A DNA stretch of 64,000 bases from Oxyruncus cristatus (lineage: Eukaryota > Chordata > Aves > Passeriformes > Cotingidae). Positions 1 to 11,427 of the stretch are shown here, piece by piece. Every line of letters starts with the position of its first letter. Position 1 is the stretch's first letter. The stretch spans positions 84,421 to 148,420 of the forward strand of contig VXAY01006935.1 of assembly GCA_013399855.1 (NCBI GenBank). The letters are read 5' to 3'. The notes below the pieces were generated by a model that was not told the DNA's origin, did no database searches, and saw only the letters and a list, made by a program, of their open reading frames with translations. The position numbers and the translations under genes were made by a program.

Positions 1-1968
1 AAAAAAAAAAAGAAAAGAAAATCTAGACTAGAATGTAATGAAGACTTCATTATCCTGACACAGCAAAGTGTCCTTTTTGCTATTTTTCTTTAAAGAGTAT
101 AATCTCTTACTATGCAATGCAAAGCATACAGATAATTATGTGAAGCTCTAATAATATTTTAATTTATTGAGAAGGCAAAATCTCACTTGATGCTGTGGAA
201 ACACCCACAATACACCCCACATTTGAAAGGTTTGGGGCAGTTTTTGTGTTGGAATAGTTTACATTGATTTCATAATGTCTCGAATACCAACCATTCTGTG
301 GGTTTATTTCTTTCTATTCACAAACTATTTTGTGAATTACCCTGTTTTAATTTCTTTAATATCCTACAGGAGTTTATGGTACTAGGAAGCATGCCAAGTC
401 AATTCTAGATGTTCTGCCTAAAACCTTACAATTTTCTAATATTACCAGTCTATTTAGTGAGGCTACTCTTCCATTCACACAATCATTCTTTTGAGTCATC
501 ATATCAAGTGTGTAACTGCAGTGAACAATCATTAAAGAATTTTGTGCAGTGCTTGAAGATGACTGTGTGTCTTTTGAGACTTATATGTCCCCAGGTCCTG
601 TCGTTTTCAGGAGAGACTGCTGCTTTTTCAAAGTCATTGATTTGTACCTTCTGCCTGACTTAGTTTGTATGGAGACACTCACACACACAATAAAACTGCT
701 TCTGAGGACAAAACAAAACCAGGGAAACGAAGCTTATGTACAAATACCTTAAAATCCAAGTAGCTCACAAAGCTCATACCATTTCAGCTCATATCATTTC
801 TACAAAGAAAGGCATCATGCTAAGTCAACTGTAAGATTTATGGTGCCATTTTCTGCCAGTTCCATGTAAATAGTACAGATCTACTTTTGAACTTATACCT
901 TGGCCTGTTTATATTTGTTCATGTTAAAGATCACAACTGAGTTACAGACAGAACCTTTGGTTGCCAGAATTAAATGGCTGTGGATGCTGTTAAAAACAGC
1001 ACCAACAACCAAACTGTGCCTGGTCAACTTTGTCACTCCTCCACTCTGTCTTCTGATATTCTCTCTCTTTAAGACATATTCTTTAAGACATATTTGCATC
1101 CAGTTTTGAGGAATTGTGTTTTTCATTTTTTTACCAATGTATCAAATTATTTTAAAAGAAGAATTCATTGATCATGTTGTACATTGAAAATGGGATATGA
1201 ACCTATGAAACAATGAGATACAATCATCAGATATTTAGTAAATTGAGAGGATTCTACTCTGTAATTTAACCAGTTCCCAGATGAAAAAAAACCCTAGATT
1301 TCTAAAGGAATTTTAAATATCCACGATTCGTGGAGGACATCTGGTAAGTTAGAACTATTTTAAGACTTGCTTGAAGAACATCATTCTCTTCTGATCCAAA
1401 TCTCTTCTGGAAACTTATGCAACCCATGACTTTTTTAGTGTATAGCATTTCCTAAAACATTTCCTGATTGGTATGACGTATCTCTTGATTGACCAGCAGT
1501 TCCTGAGTTTCATCAAGGAGTGAAAAATAAAAATGTAAGGCTTATATGGAAAGAAAAATTTTTGTAACTTGCAAGTTACTACCACATCTGGATTTTTCAT
1601 TGTGTATGTTGAAAGAAATAGTCAGAGAAAAGTAGAAAAGATGTATGATTATAATTTCTTTTACAAAGGACAAAGCTTTCTTTTAGACAAACAAAGCCCC
1701 TAAAACTGCAGATCTGTCAGAAAATAAGGTTCATTGCTTTCTCTATTGCCTGTAAAATGCCAGGAGAGTTTCAAACAAACAGCAATAAATGAGAATAAAG
1801 GCCGCTGTGTTCTCTTCGCCCAACTGGAGTACCACAACAGCCTGCAGTGTTTTTAGTGTCTGAATGTTTCATGTTACAGTAGAGGAGAATCAGAAGATCT
1901 GTCAATCTACCTTAACTGCAGAGACAAGTAGAATGATAGAGATTTTTATAACATTTAACATAAGTAGC
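1..1968. other. AT-rich unique DNA, no gene seen
   Basis: The stretch starts with a run of A residues and contains many stops in all six frames; the open frames are under 85 codons and overlap on both strands (for example 893-1126 minus against 900-1109 plus), as expected by chance in AT-rich DNA. I recognise no repeat family here. The only local structure is an exact 14-bp tandem duplication at 1067-1094 and a short CA-rich run near 678-690. Confidence 0.6.
1067..1094. repeat. 14-bp exact tandem duplication
   Basis: CTTTAAGACATATT occurs twice head to tail, at 1067-1080 and 1081-1094, with no mismatch. Exact short duplications of this type usually arise by replication slippage or end joining and are probably recent. 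Confidence 0.9.
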
Positions 1969-2239
1969 TGTGCTGGGTTTGGCCGGAACAGAGTTAATTT
2001 TATTCATAGTAGCCAGTATGGGGCTGTGTTTTGATTTGTGATGGAAACAGTGTTCATAATACAGAGATGTTTTTGTTCTTGCTGTGTAGCACTTAGTGTC
2101 AAGGCCTTTTCTACCTCTCACCCCACCCCACCAGTGAGCAGGCTAGGAGTGCACAAGGAGCTAGAAGGGAACACAGCCAAGACAGCTGATCCCAACCGAC
2201 CCATGGGACATCCCACATCATATGAGTTCATGCTCAGCA

Positions 2240-2245
2240 TATAAA
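2240..2245 (+). promoter_or_regulatory. TATA box of the 1969-2589 LTR
   Basis: TATAAA sits about 270 bp into the LTR, where a U3 promoter is expected. It is intact, so the LTR may still start transcription; activity is inference. Confidence 0.6.
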
Positions 2246-2464
2246 GCAGGATGAAAAAGAAGGAAGTGGGGGGGAAAATACTCTGAGTAATGGTATTTGT
2301 CTTCCCAATTCATCACTGCAATCACTGCACGTGACAGAATCCGGCTTTCCTGGGTGGGGCTGAACACCTATCTGCCCATGGGAAGTAATGAGTGAAGTCC
2401 TTGTAGTAATTGACGTAATTGAAGAAGTCCTTGTTTCGCTTTGCTGGTGTGTGCAGCTTTACCT

Positions 2465-2470
2465 ATTAAA
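2465..2470 (+). terminator. Poly(A) signal of the 1969-2589 LTR
   Basis: ATTAAA, the commonest variant polyadenylation hexamer, lies downstream of the TATA box in R/U5 order and is followed by T-rich sequence (2471-2515). Confidence 0.55.
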
Positions 2471-2589
2471 CTGTCTTTATCTCAACATGAGTTTTCTCAC
2501 TTTTACTCTTTGCATTGTCTACCCCATCCTGCTGGTGAAGGTGAGGGGCTGCAGGGGGCTTAGTTGCTGACTGGGGTTAAACCATATCA

Positions 2590-3625
2590 ATAGTTATTGC
2601 ACTTGTCAGGCAGAATGTAATTTATGATCAATGGAGGTCACAGAATATATTTCTGAACCACATTTTGGAACATTTGTAACAAAGATCTCGAGCGTTAGAA
2701 ACTTCAATGACCATGGTAATTTCCCATGCTCCCAAGTGAAGCTCAGAAATCCAGTGAAACACATATCTGAAGAAAAAAAAATAGCCTAGGGGAAATAATA
2801 TTGTAGGTCCAGGTCCTTGAAGGTATTTTGGCTTTGGAATGACCAATTCCTAGATGTCTTATTGTCACAAGGTACATACTTTAGCCAAGATTTTTCAGAA
2901 GGCAACTGCTGTAGGCAAGCCAATGTTGAACTGAAGGGAAGGAACAGTTCTGTCATTTGTCTAGCTCTGGTTAGCCAGGAATCCTCCCTCATTTTCACAG
3001 TTACAGTGGAAAATTATTATGCTTTAAATATATAACTTTTCTGGGGTGACATAATCAGATGAGGACATAATCTAGGTGCTTTAGGAAGATTCTGTCTTTG
3101 AGTGTATTCAATACCTGCTATCAATTCAGGTTGCTGGCAAGAGTAATTTGTAGGACTGTGTAAGCTTCAGGTTGAGCAGAGCTCTGAGCAGCTTACTGAC
3201 TTAAGACAGTACTGCCTTTGCATATGTCTGGGAGCAGAAATATGACCTTAAGCAGAAGTAGGTGGTTCTGATTACAGGATTTATAGTAGAAACTTGTCCT
3301 TTATGTAGGCGTATGCCTGAGGATGTCTGATATTTTAGCCCACAGGGAATATTTTTTTCTAATTGGTGCTTTTTGACACTTCCAGGCACCTGAGTGATGT
3401 TACTGCAGAGTTCATGAGAATGTTGCCTTATTTGGTGAATATGATAATTTAATTAATTTACTCAGGGGACAAGTAAATATTTTCTAGAGAAATTGGCTGC
3501 TTGTTTAACCATCAGTTCTGCTGCCTTTATTGTAAAGAATGCACCTTTTGTGAAACACATGCTCAACGGACCAAAATGTTCAAACCAATTTAGCATGCCA
3601 AAAATTCCTTTCTAGTGCCACACAA
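2590..3625. other. Unique AT-rich DNA, nothing recognised
   Basis: No repeat family or exon-like unit recognised. Opposite-strand frames at 2786-2998 and 2817-3035 overlap almost fully and neither has family-like sequence, so both look like chance. Confidence 0.6.
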
Positions 3626-3800
3626 AAAAGGTGAAGAAGAAAAGAGAAGAGAAAGGAAAAAAGGGGAGAAAAGAGAAGAGAAAGAAAAAAAGGAGAGGGG
3701 AGGAGGGAGGGGAAGGGAGGGAAGGGGAAGGAAGGGGAAGTGGAGGGGAAGTGAGGGGAGGGGACAGGGAGGGGATGGGGAAGAGAGAGGATGGAGAGGA
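3626..3800 (+). repeat. Long purine (G/A) tract
   Basis: About 175 bp in which the plus strand is almost only A and G. The first part is AAGAGAAGAGAAAGG-like; from about 3695 it becomes G-rich with many GGGG/GGG runs 2-4 bases apart. Such mirror-like purine tracts can form triplex (H-DNA), and the G runs meet the simple four-run G-quadruplex rule on the plus strand. Open frames on both strands here (3590-3873) encode only Lys/Arg/Glu/Gly-rich or Pro/Ser/Leu/Phe-rich low-complexity chains and are artefacts of the lack of stops. Confidence 0.9.
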
Positions 3801-4249
3801 AATTGTGATTTGTCAGTATATCTTTGAAACACTTGGTTTCAAGCTTACATACTTAAGAAGTGAGGAAAAATAACAGACATTTCTATTAAGTCTGGAAAGA
3901 AGCCTATAACTTTCTGTCTTTTAGAAATGTGTTCTAAATATGCAAACAATTCCCATTGCGCACGGAGATTTTCTCTGTCAGTTCAAGAGTAAGGATTTTT
4001 CTGTCCCACTTTTTATCCAGGCAAGGATTTGCTGACATACAGGTGAATTGTTTCCCTAATCAAGAATCTCATTCCAGTCGGCTTCCAGCTATTGTCTTTG
4101 ACCAGACCTAGGTTCAGCTGGGTTTCTTTTTCTCTCCCTGAGGAACTTCAGTGGACTTATTGTTCAGCAAGCAGCTGAATCTATAATTCCAAAGAAATTT
4201 AGTCTATTATTACTGTCACAATCTAGTAAAATACATAACTCTCAATTTA
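3801..4249. other. Unique DNA, nothing recognised
   Basis: Ordinary AT-rich sequence between the purine tract and the GC-rich block. No open frame or repeat match. Confidence 0.55.
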
Positions 4250-4870
4250 GCTTGTAGGATATACATGTAAGAGTACAGCAAGGGATAGTTGATCCATGAG
4301 GGAGAGGGAGCCAGAGGCCAAGGGCAACAACATCAAAGGCTGCACCCTCTTCAAGGGGGGCAGGCCGATAGGGTGGGCAGTACCAGGCACTGGTAACAGG
4401 GTCATTGACAACCCCAGGCATGGCAAGTGATGAGCCAGGGCCAGAGGCCAACCAGGGGCACCAGCAAGGGTCAGAAGTAGATGAGTGCCTTAGGATCCAC
4501 CCAGGAGATGAACTATCTGTAGAGAAGAGACAAGGTCCTTCTGTGAGGCAGGTCCAGAGAGAGGACTGGAGAACAACATTCCAGACACATGCCTGGGGCA
4601 GGGGCTGATGGTCCCCCATGTGGACTGAAATGGGGCTCCTGGACCCATGGGTGGTGGGGTGGGGAACAGGTGGGGCTGGGCAGGGACAATAAGGCCTGGT
4701 AGTGCCCTCAGGGACCTGGTCATCTATCTATAAGGATATATGTACAAGGTCCATAAATGTAGAGGGATGCATGCTTTACGGTCACAGATGGAGGCAGACT
4801 GCCAGGCATAAGGCTCAGGTAAATCCATAAGCTCCCTAGGGAGTCACCTGCCTGAGGCCAGCTACTAAGA
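4250..4870. other. GC-rich block of unknown origin
   Basis: About 600 bp, clearly richer in G and C than its surroundings, with sharp edges near 4290 and 4860. It is full of CCAGG/GGCCAG-type words. It carries a 125-codon minus frame (4242-4619), a 77-codon minus frame and a 67-codon plus frame, all mutually overlapping and Trp/Pro/Ser-rich, with no domain I recognise. The composition fits an old LTR or internal ERV piece, but I found no TG...CA ends with a matching duplication, so the family is unassigned. Confidence 0.4.
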
Positions 4871-7224
4871 AATATCATGCACTGGTTCAACCAAAGTTGA
4901 ACTGATTAAGCCAATAACTTGACATCTAACTTTTAGAGAGAGGTCTTTCTGGCTGCACAACAATATTCCCACTTTGGACATTGGATAGTCTTGACAGACA
5001 TTTCTCCTAATTAAAAATTTGGTTTTCCATATTCTATTAATTTTAATTTTCATTTCAGTTGTGTGAAACATACTTTTATGCATGAGTTGACTCTGGATGT
5101 CTCTTTGAGGTGTATTATGGTGTGGCAAACTCTCTCTTGTTAAACTTCTTTGCTGCAAGAAGGATGTTAATGAGGATCTGGAGCCCTGGTGATTGTGCTA
5201 ATCATCTGTCCACAGAGTCATTGTTATTTTCTGGCAAACCAAGTGTTTTAGTGTGCATAAAGTAGAGCAGAGTAAGAATAAGTTGCTGCCTGCACTGTGT
5301 ACAAGAAAGGAGAATGTGAGAAACTAAAGTACAAATTCATACTTAAGGTCAAAGAAAGGAATTTCATCTGATCTTCCATATTTCTTATACAAACTCTAAT
5401 TATTTATTAAGTAGTAGTTTATTAGCATCATTTATGCAGAATCAGAAGCTCTGAGAATGTCTACTAAATCACTGCATGTAGATTAGTAAAATAATTTTGC
5501 AAGTAAGTCTCAAACTTAGTTGTAAACTAAGCATAATATCTGTTCAATTGTTCCCTGCACAAAGAGAAATTTGGGATTGCAAGCGGCAAATAAAGTTGGA
5601 TTTTTTAAATGCCAGTGGCGCCTAACACAACAAATATACATCGAAGTCTGCTTTACAAATTTTGCCCTTTGTGCCTTTCTAGTTCTTCAGCATTTCTAGT
5701 GACACAGTAGCTACCGTCACCAATCCAATTTGTAATCAATCCAGTGGTATAGATTTGCTTGAATGAATGAGAAGGTTAGTTTTAATCTAAAGTGAGACTA
5801 AAAATAGCAGTGTAAGGTTGCTGCTAAATTGCCTCTACAACTCCAATCAAATAAATGCAGTTTAAAAAACCCCAACTTTTTAAAAAAGGCATTTGGAACC
5901 AGTTGTAGTGCACAGATGTCAAAGTCATACAATGCTGATCAGCTAGAACTCAGGCATTGAGGTTTAAAAGTGTAAAACTCTTTTGCTCTGAGTGATTATT
6001 GAACAGTGCATCTGGCTCCTGAAAGAAAATTTAAGTTTTATATAGTATAAATGACAAAATGGATTGTTATCAATTAGCTGCATTACTACTACTGCAGTTA
6101 TGCACTACAGTTCCTCTGTGCACTCTTCCAGACACACTAAAAATACAGAAAAAATGCTACCATCTCTTCCCAAATTAATGACTCTGCATATATCATAGCC
6201 AAAGCAACTTCCTCACCTTGTCTGGAATTAGGAACAGGTTCTATTTACCTGTGGTTAATAGGAAAAGTGATATGACTTTTCAAGGTCATTTACTGCAGCC
6301 CTTCACCTCTAAACTCAGTCTGAAATACACCATCAGGCATGGAAGGAGATATAAAGGTGAATTCTTTTATATTTGTAATTTTTAAATGCCTTTCATTAGT
6401 CTTTGTTTTTCTGTTCCTTATGTATAGCTTTTCCCTCCTTCCTATTCCTGAGAACAGAGTTATTTTGTGGGTCATTCTCTACCAAAATTAATTTTATTAA
6501 TTGCATAAATGGTAACACAGTGTGTATGTGAGTTAAGTCCCATAAAATGGGGCACTTCTAGAGTTATTAGTGTCACAAGAATAAACAGAACAGCAGGTAC
6601 TCTTCATTTACTGTTCAGTCCTAACCTATTAATTATTCTTGTACTTAGAAAAAAGCAGTTATATGCTATTAAAATTATGTTATCTGCTGATTAAGCCAGA
6701 GCAAAATCCTTGTTTCTAACAGCCTCTAATGGCTTGCTCTTCTAAAAATGCATTTTAAAGATTTTTTTACATCTACATATTCCAATGGCTATGAGCTGTA
6801 TACTTCTTATACCTTACAGGTATGTTATACATCTATTTCTGTTTGTTACAGTTCCAAAGATTTTTGACCTCTAATTAAGAAAACAGAACAACAAAAAAAC
6901 CCCAGTCTTTTAATGCATTCTGCCACTTCAGCCAGTGAGCTAATTAGAAACATTTGCAGAATACAGAATAGAATGCATAGGGGGTTTTAAGCTGTAATTT
7001 TATGGTTCTTTTAATCACAGATAGGAAAAATCTGCTTTTTCTCTTGGAAAATTAACAAAAGAAAAAAGCAATCCTGTGAGCATTAAATTGCAGGGAAGGA
7101 AGAAACTTGTAGTGTAATATATAAACGGCTTGCTCCTTTCTGGGAAGTTTTTATTGAAACAGTGAAAATGCTAACTGAAAACACTAATTGAAAACTATTT
7201 TCTATTTTTCATAAAGATTTTTTT
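4871..7224. other. AT-rich unique DNA, no gene seen
   Basis: Over 2.3 kb of AT-rich sequence with short T and A runs and no open frame above about 97 codons (4865-5158 minus, no recognisable family). I see no repeat family I can name. Confidence 0.6.
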
Positions 7225-7229
7225 GTAAC
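7225..7229 (+). repeat. Target-site duplication, left copy (GTAAC)
   Basis: GTAAC immediately precedes the TG start of the 7230-8089 LTR and is repeated exactly at 8090-8094. Confidence 0.75.
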
Positions 7230-8089
7230 TGTACTAGGTGTAGGTGTCCAGGTGGTGGTAGTAGAGGGAGGAACTGCGGTGCTGGTCTCTGTGAGGAAAG
7301 GCCAGGGGCTGCCCCGTGCTGGATATTCCACATAGTTCCATCAATGACGCTGGTGCTACCTCCAGGAAAACATATAAAGAAAGGGCAAAATGCTGCATTG
7401 CAACCTGCGTGGGAAAGGAACGAGGGAGAAAAAAACAAGAAAAGGTGATAAACCATCCTGCAGACATAAAGGTCAGTGAAAGAGTCAGGGGGAAGGAAGT
7501 GCTTCAGGTGCTAGATCTGAGATATTCCTGCAGTCTGAGGAGCGGCTAAAGTGAAGCAGATATCCCCACTGCAGCCCGTGGAGGACCCCATGCTGTGGCA
7601 GATGAATATTCCCTGAAGGAAGCTGCAGTTCGGAGGAGAGACCACAATGGACCAGGCTCCTGGCAGGAGTTACATCCCAGGAAAGGAGCTCACGCAGGCA
7701 CAGGAAGTGTGAGGAAGGAGTGACAGACAGGAACTGCCATGAACTGATCACAACTCCCATTCCCCATCCTCCCGTCGCACTGCTCAGGATGGGGCAAGGT
7801 CAGAGAGTTAAGAATGAAGGAGAGAAGTAAAGCCTGGGAAGAAGGGGCAGAGTGAATTTTCATTTATATCTCACCATCCATGTCTATTTTATTTGTAAAG
7901 AAATTTAATGAATTTTCTCAAGTCAAATCGGTTTTGTCTGTGACTGTAATTGGCACAGGATCTCCCTGTCTTTGCCTCAGCCCATGAGTTCTTTCATCTT
8001 CTTTTCTCTCCCTGCCCCCCTGTTGAAGAGGGGGAGTGAAAGAGCGGCTGAGTGGGTGTCTGGCCATTCACCAAGGTCAACCCTTCTCA
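7230..8089 (+). mobile_element. Solo LTR of an avian endogenous retrovirus, 860 bp
   Basis: Begins TGTACTAGGTGTAGG and ends GGTCAACCCTTCTCA, flanked on both sides by GTAAC, a 5-bp target duplication of the length usual for ERVL-type and many ERV1-type elements. A TATAAA lies at 7373-7378. From memory, the 3' half (about 7730-8089) matches an abundant bird LTR type: the GAACTGATCACAACTCCC word, a T-rich block, the CAAGTC..GGTTTTGTCTGTGAC word, the TCTCCCTGTC block, and a terminal GGTCAACC. The poly(A) signal expected after the T-rich block (near 7898) is mutated. There is no internal viral region. Frames such as 7485-7760 minus and 7316-7549 plus are not genes. A second, truncated member lies at 11428-11757. 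Confidence 0.8.
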
Positions 8090-8094
8090 GTAAC
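8090..8094 (+). repeat. Target-site duplication, right copy (GTAAC)
   Basis: Exact match to 7225-7229, immediately after the CA end of the LTR. Confidence 0.75.
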
Positions 8095-8367
8095 CAAACT
8101 TAGTTTTCCAAAACTATGCTATGAAATTCTTGAAACAAAATACCTTCTTTTATTTGAAAAGATAACTTTCTGTGAAGAGGAGTTCTATTATTGTTATGGG
8201 ACACAATATTTTATGTGAATTTTTATAGCTAAAATCTCAACCTTTTAAAATTTCTAATTTTACAATTGCTGTTTCTATCGCAGTGATCTCCACATCATCT
8301 CTCACAGTTTTCAGCTAAATTGACTTATCTGTTCTCAGCAATATGGAGGTAAATGCTTTTTCTCCTA

Positions 8368-8399
8368 GACCAGGGGTACGCCCCTAAGACTACCTGGTC
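8368..8399. repeat. Short inverted repeat
   Basis: GACCAGG (8368-8374) pairs with CCTGGTC (8393-8399); an alternative inner pairing is GGGG (8373-8376) with CCCC (8381-8384). Small and possibly chance. Confidence 0.5.
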
Positions 8400-10178
8400 C
8401 AGAGAAATTTAGGTTACTTTGTGGTGCCCAAAGAAATGCCAAAAGATTCACAAGATGTAAACAGTCCTGGAAAATGGGAGTAAATTGGGCCCAAACACTC
8501 ATACAGCATAAGCATACTCTAATTTTGGAGGTGTTACATCACGCTTCAGATACTTGCCTGAATTATGAGGAATCCAAGAGACAATCTCAGCATTACTTTA
8601 TTCTACGGGGTACTCAGAAAGTTCTCTTAGAATTTTAACACTGCATTTAATTTTGTCTCAAATGTTTTCTACTTTAAGTTTTTCCAGAAATCTCTTTCAA
8701 TAATATTAGGTAGTCACATGTTTGTCAATATACCGTCTCTTCTTTTACAAGAAAATCTATACAAAAGATTTTTATCCCAAGTGTGAAACATAAGCAAAAT
8801 TGTATTAATCAATGTGTCCACCAGGGTAGACTGGAGGCTGTTTGTCATTATAATTCACGAGGGGGCAGATTGTTTCCCACTATTGAATGTCTGTCAATAT
8901 TTTCCATGAGAAGTCAGTGAGCCTTTAACACTGTAAAAATTGTTATAATTGTGTGTGGAACTTAGGAACTATATAGAATGAAGGGCAAAATTTATTTGCA
9001 TACAGTTCAGTTTGATTTGGTTTTCACTCACCTGTGTAAAACAAAAAAAAAAGGACATTTTATTATCTGGTCAAAGTGAAATTGCATAACATCCCATGTA
9101 GGTGTCAGATGCTGTGTGTAAAAATACAGGTTCGGCCATCTGGAATCTATTAGTTAAATTGCCTTGTGAACCTCGGAATGAGACTGTAATTCCCTTGTCA
9201 GACCTGTGCAGCAAAGGGGCTGAAGGAACTCTGTCTCTCCCTGCCAGACTGGTCCTACTTCAGGTGCAGCACAAGCTGTGCAGAAAGCTGCTCCCTGGGG
9301 TGCTTCTCAAGGCTGTGAGACTGTAGTTCCCTGCAGGTGCATTGGGAGGTAGGCAATATCAGATTTACCTCTGCTGAAGCACGAATAACTGGAAACTAAA
9401 CTGATTTTGGTCACAAAATCTTTGTACTTTGTTACAAACTGAAAATTGAGCCCTAACCATTTAAAGAGTCAAATACTGACTTTGAAGTTAAAATCCTATT
9501 CAGATGAAAGACATCCACACCTCTGCAGGTGTTATATTGTTCAGTCTGTCTTGACTGCAGAATGAACAAGACAGAAATCTATTGATTTAGAGAATGAAGG
9601 CTATTTCCACAGCCAAAGGGTGTGAGAATTTATTTTTATATGAAAGCTTACATTCTGAGGAAAAGAGCAAAATCTGTAAAAATAAGTTTATGGAGTACAC
9701 CACTATTGCCTTCAATGAATATTGACTTGGTATTCAGTGCTTTAAAATACAGTGATTTTATAGGCTGATTCTAAGGGTTCCCTGAATGATGATCGAGAAA
9801 AAAAATTATAAATGTGATGCAACTTATGAACAGAACTTCTGAAATTGTCTCTAAATACACTGAGTGGGGGGAAAAAAGGGAGGGTGAACCAGAAATCAGT
9901 AGTTTTGAAAAACAGCTAATGTGTCTTAAAACTGTGTTTAGTTATTAGAAGGAACAGAAATACAGAAATCCCATGTACTGCATTTTCATATGCTTTATAT
10001 TCAAAGTCTAAGAGGCAAATGATTTTACTTCTTAACTAAGAGATGAACTTAACTTTATCTCTTTGCTTAACTTTATCTTTTAATCAAGAGATAAAATATT
10101 TTGGCTATCTCATTTGTGGAGGGCCTGGAGAAGTTTACATGCCACATGTTAAAGTGAAATCTTGGTGTAAATGGCCTA

Positions 10179-10197
10179 CCACTTTCTAAGAAAGTGG
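10179..10197. repeat. 19-bp palindrome
   Basis: CCACTTTCT and AGAAAGTGG are perfect 9-bp arms around one central A. The sequence TTTCTAAGAAA is then repeated directly after it (10197-10207), so a small duplication overlaps the palindrome. Confidence 0.8.
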
Positions 10198-10750
10198 TTT
10201 CTAAGAAAAGATTTCAAAGCCAAACGAAACAGTCAAAACCATTAGTCATTATAAATAGTTGTGCTGCTACTACTGGTTTCTTGCACTCTTCATATTTTAT
10301 CAACTAGACATAGTTCATTGGAGCAATAGTTTTTTAAAGTACAACACTTCTGATATTTGACAGTTGCATTTTCTGAACGAGAAGGAATTAAAAATATGGA
10401 ATGAAAAAATAGCATTCTGGAAAATTGAAAATATTTGATTTGGCTTTATAAAAAGCTTCTGCTTAGGTATACTTAGATTTGTTTTGGTAAGGCTGAAATG
10501 TTTTGGTTTGATTTTATTGACAAAATGATTGCATCATATTAATACAGAACTCAAAATGATCTATTTCTTTGGCCTTATTGAAATGGATAGTTTATACAGT
10601 TCTTTGATAGAAGTATCAATGAAATAGATATTCTTGTGGAATTAACTGATTTTGCTGAAACGGCATTTTCCGATGGAAAATATTGTAGCAGAAAAGCATC
10701 AGCTATTTCTTCTGACACGTGCTATTTGTAGAACTGTGTCATGTCAATTC

Positions 10751-10786
10751 AATGCACTGTTACTGTTAGTAACAGTTCTGTGCATT
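10751..10786. repeat. Hairpin, 14 paired bases
   Basis: AATGCACTGTTACT (10751-10764) pairs with AGTAACA (10768-10774) and GTGCATT (10780-10786), with a 3-base loop (GTT) and one 5-base bulge (10775-10779). All 14 pairs are perfect. It is too short on its own for a typical microRNA precursor. Confidence 0.75.
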
Positions 10787-11367
10787 CTTAGTGACTGTAT
10801 ATCCCAACTGACTAAACCCCACAAAGCAATATAGATGTGAACTTTCATATTAAAAGCTCTGTCTGCTTAAAACCCCCACACTGTCCTCATTACATCATGG
10901 CTTTTTTTTCAAAATCGTGCATTGACTGCTCTGCTAAATATTTTCATTTCATATGTTGTACTTAGTACATTATGACTCCTTAGTTTGTGAATCCTTAGTT
11001 TAGTCAGGTGTAAAAGTGTAGTCCAGTACTCTTCAGGTAATGTCCAGAGAAGCTTTTTACTTTAGATATTATTAGACTTTAGACACTTCCTTCTTTACTG
11101 TACCTGGAACTAGGTAATTGTGGCTTTTATATTGTAACTTAAAATAATTTTGTGCCTTTTGTTAACTATTAAAAATGTAATTTTAAATTAGATTACAGTT
11201 ATTAAAGTGTTATTTACAGCCTAATTAAGAGAGCTTATAATTAAGACAACCAGTAATTTTTGGGCTGCAAAATCAACCACATTTAAAAATAGCAGTAAAA
11301 TGTTATTTCTACACATTCTTTAAACTAAACACTATAAAATGTAAATTTTCTCAAAGTTATGTTATGA

Positions 11368-11427
11368 AACCACAGAATTGTAGAAAATCTTGAGTTGCTC
11401 CCATAAGGATCATTGAGCTCAACTCTC
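11368..11427 (-). mobile_element. CR1 LINE 3' tail fragment
   Basis: CACAGAATTGTAGAAAATCTTGAG...AAGGATCATTGAGCTCAACTC, split here for length, is the reverse complement of the CR1 3' tail. The match is diverged. It abuts the truncated LTR that follows. Confidence 0.55.

Larger units (their letters stand above)
1969..2589 (+). mobile_element. Solo LTR of an avian endogenous retrovirus
   Basis: About 620 bp, starting TGTGCTGGGTTTGG and ending GGGGTTAAACCATATCA, so the ends form the imperfect TG...CA inverted repeat usual for LTRs. A TATA box (TATAAA, 2240-2245) lies in the middle and an ATTAAA poly(A) signal (2465-2470) lies about 120 bp before the 3' end, giving U3-R-U5 order on the plus strand. 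From memory of bird genomes this matches a very common LTR type whose 3' half has the conserved run CTATTAAACTGTCTTTATCT near 2463. No internal gag/pol follows, so it is a solo LTR left by recombination. The flanks (GTAGC before, ATAGT after) match at only 3 of 5 bases, so the target duplication has decayed or the boundary is off by a base. The 60-codon frame at 2388-2570 inside it is not a gene. Confidence 0.85.
8095..11367. other. Mostly unique DNA with small hairpins
   Basis: AT-rich with no gene and no named repeat. A somewhat GC-richer piece at about 9090-9345 carries a 74-codon plus frame (9102-9326) of no known family. Three small inverted repeats are listed separately. The stretch 10000-11300 is very AT-rich. 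Confidence 0.55.

Noticed and set aside
3590..3873. Three overlapping low-complexity frames
   Set aside because: They are a by-product of the purine tract, which cannot form stop codons easily in some frames.
4242..4619. 125-codon minus frame
   Set aside because: It lies in a GC-rich block where plus and minus frames are open together; Trp/Pro/Ser-rich with no domain.
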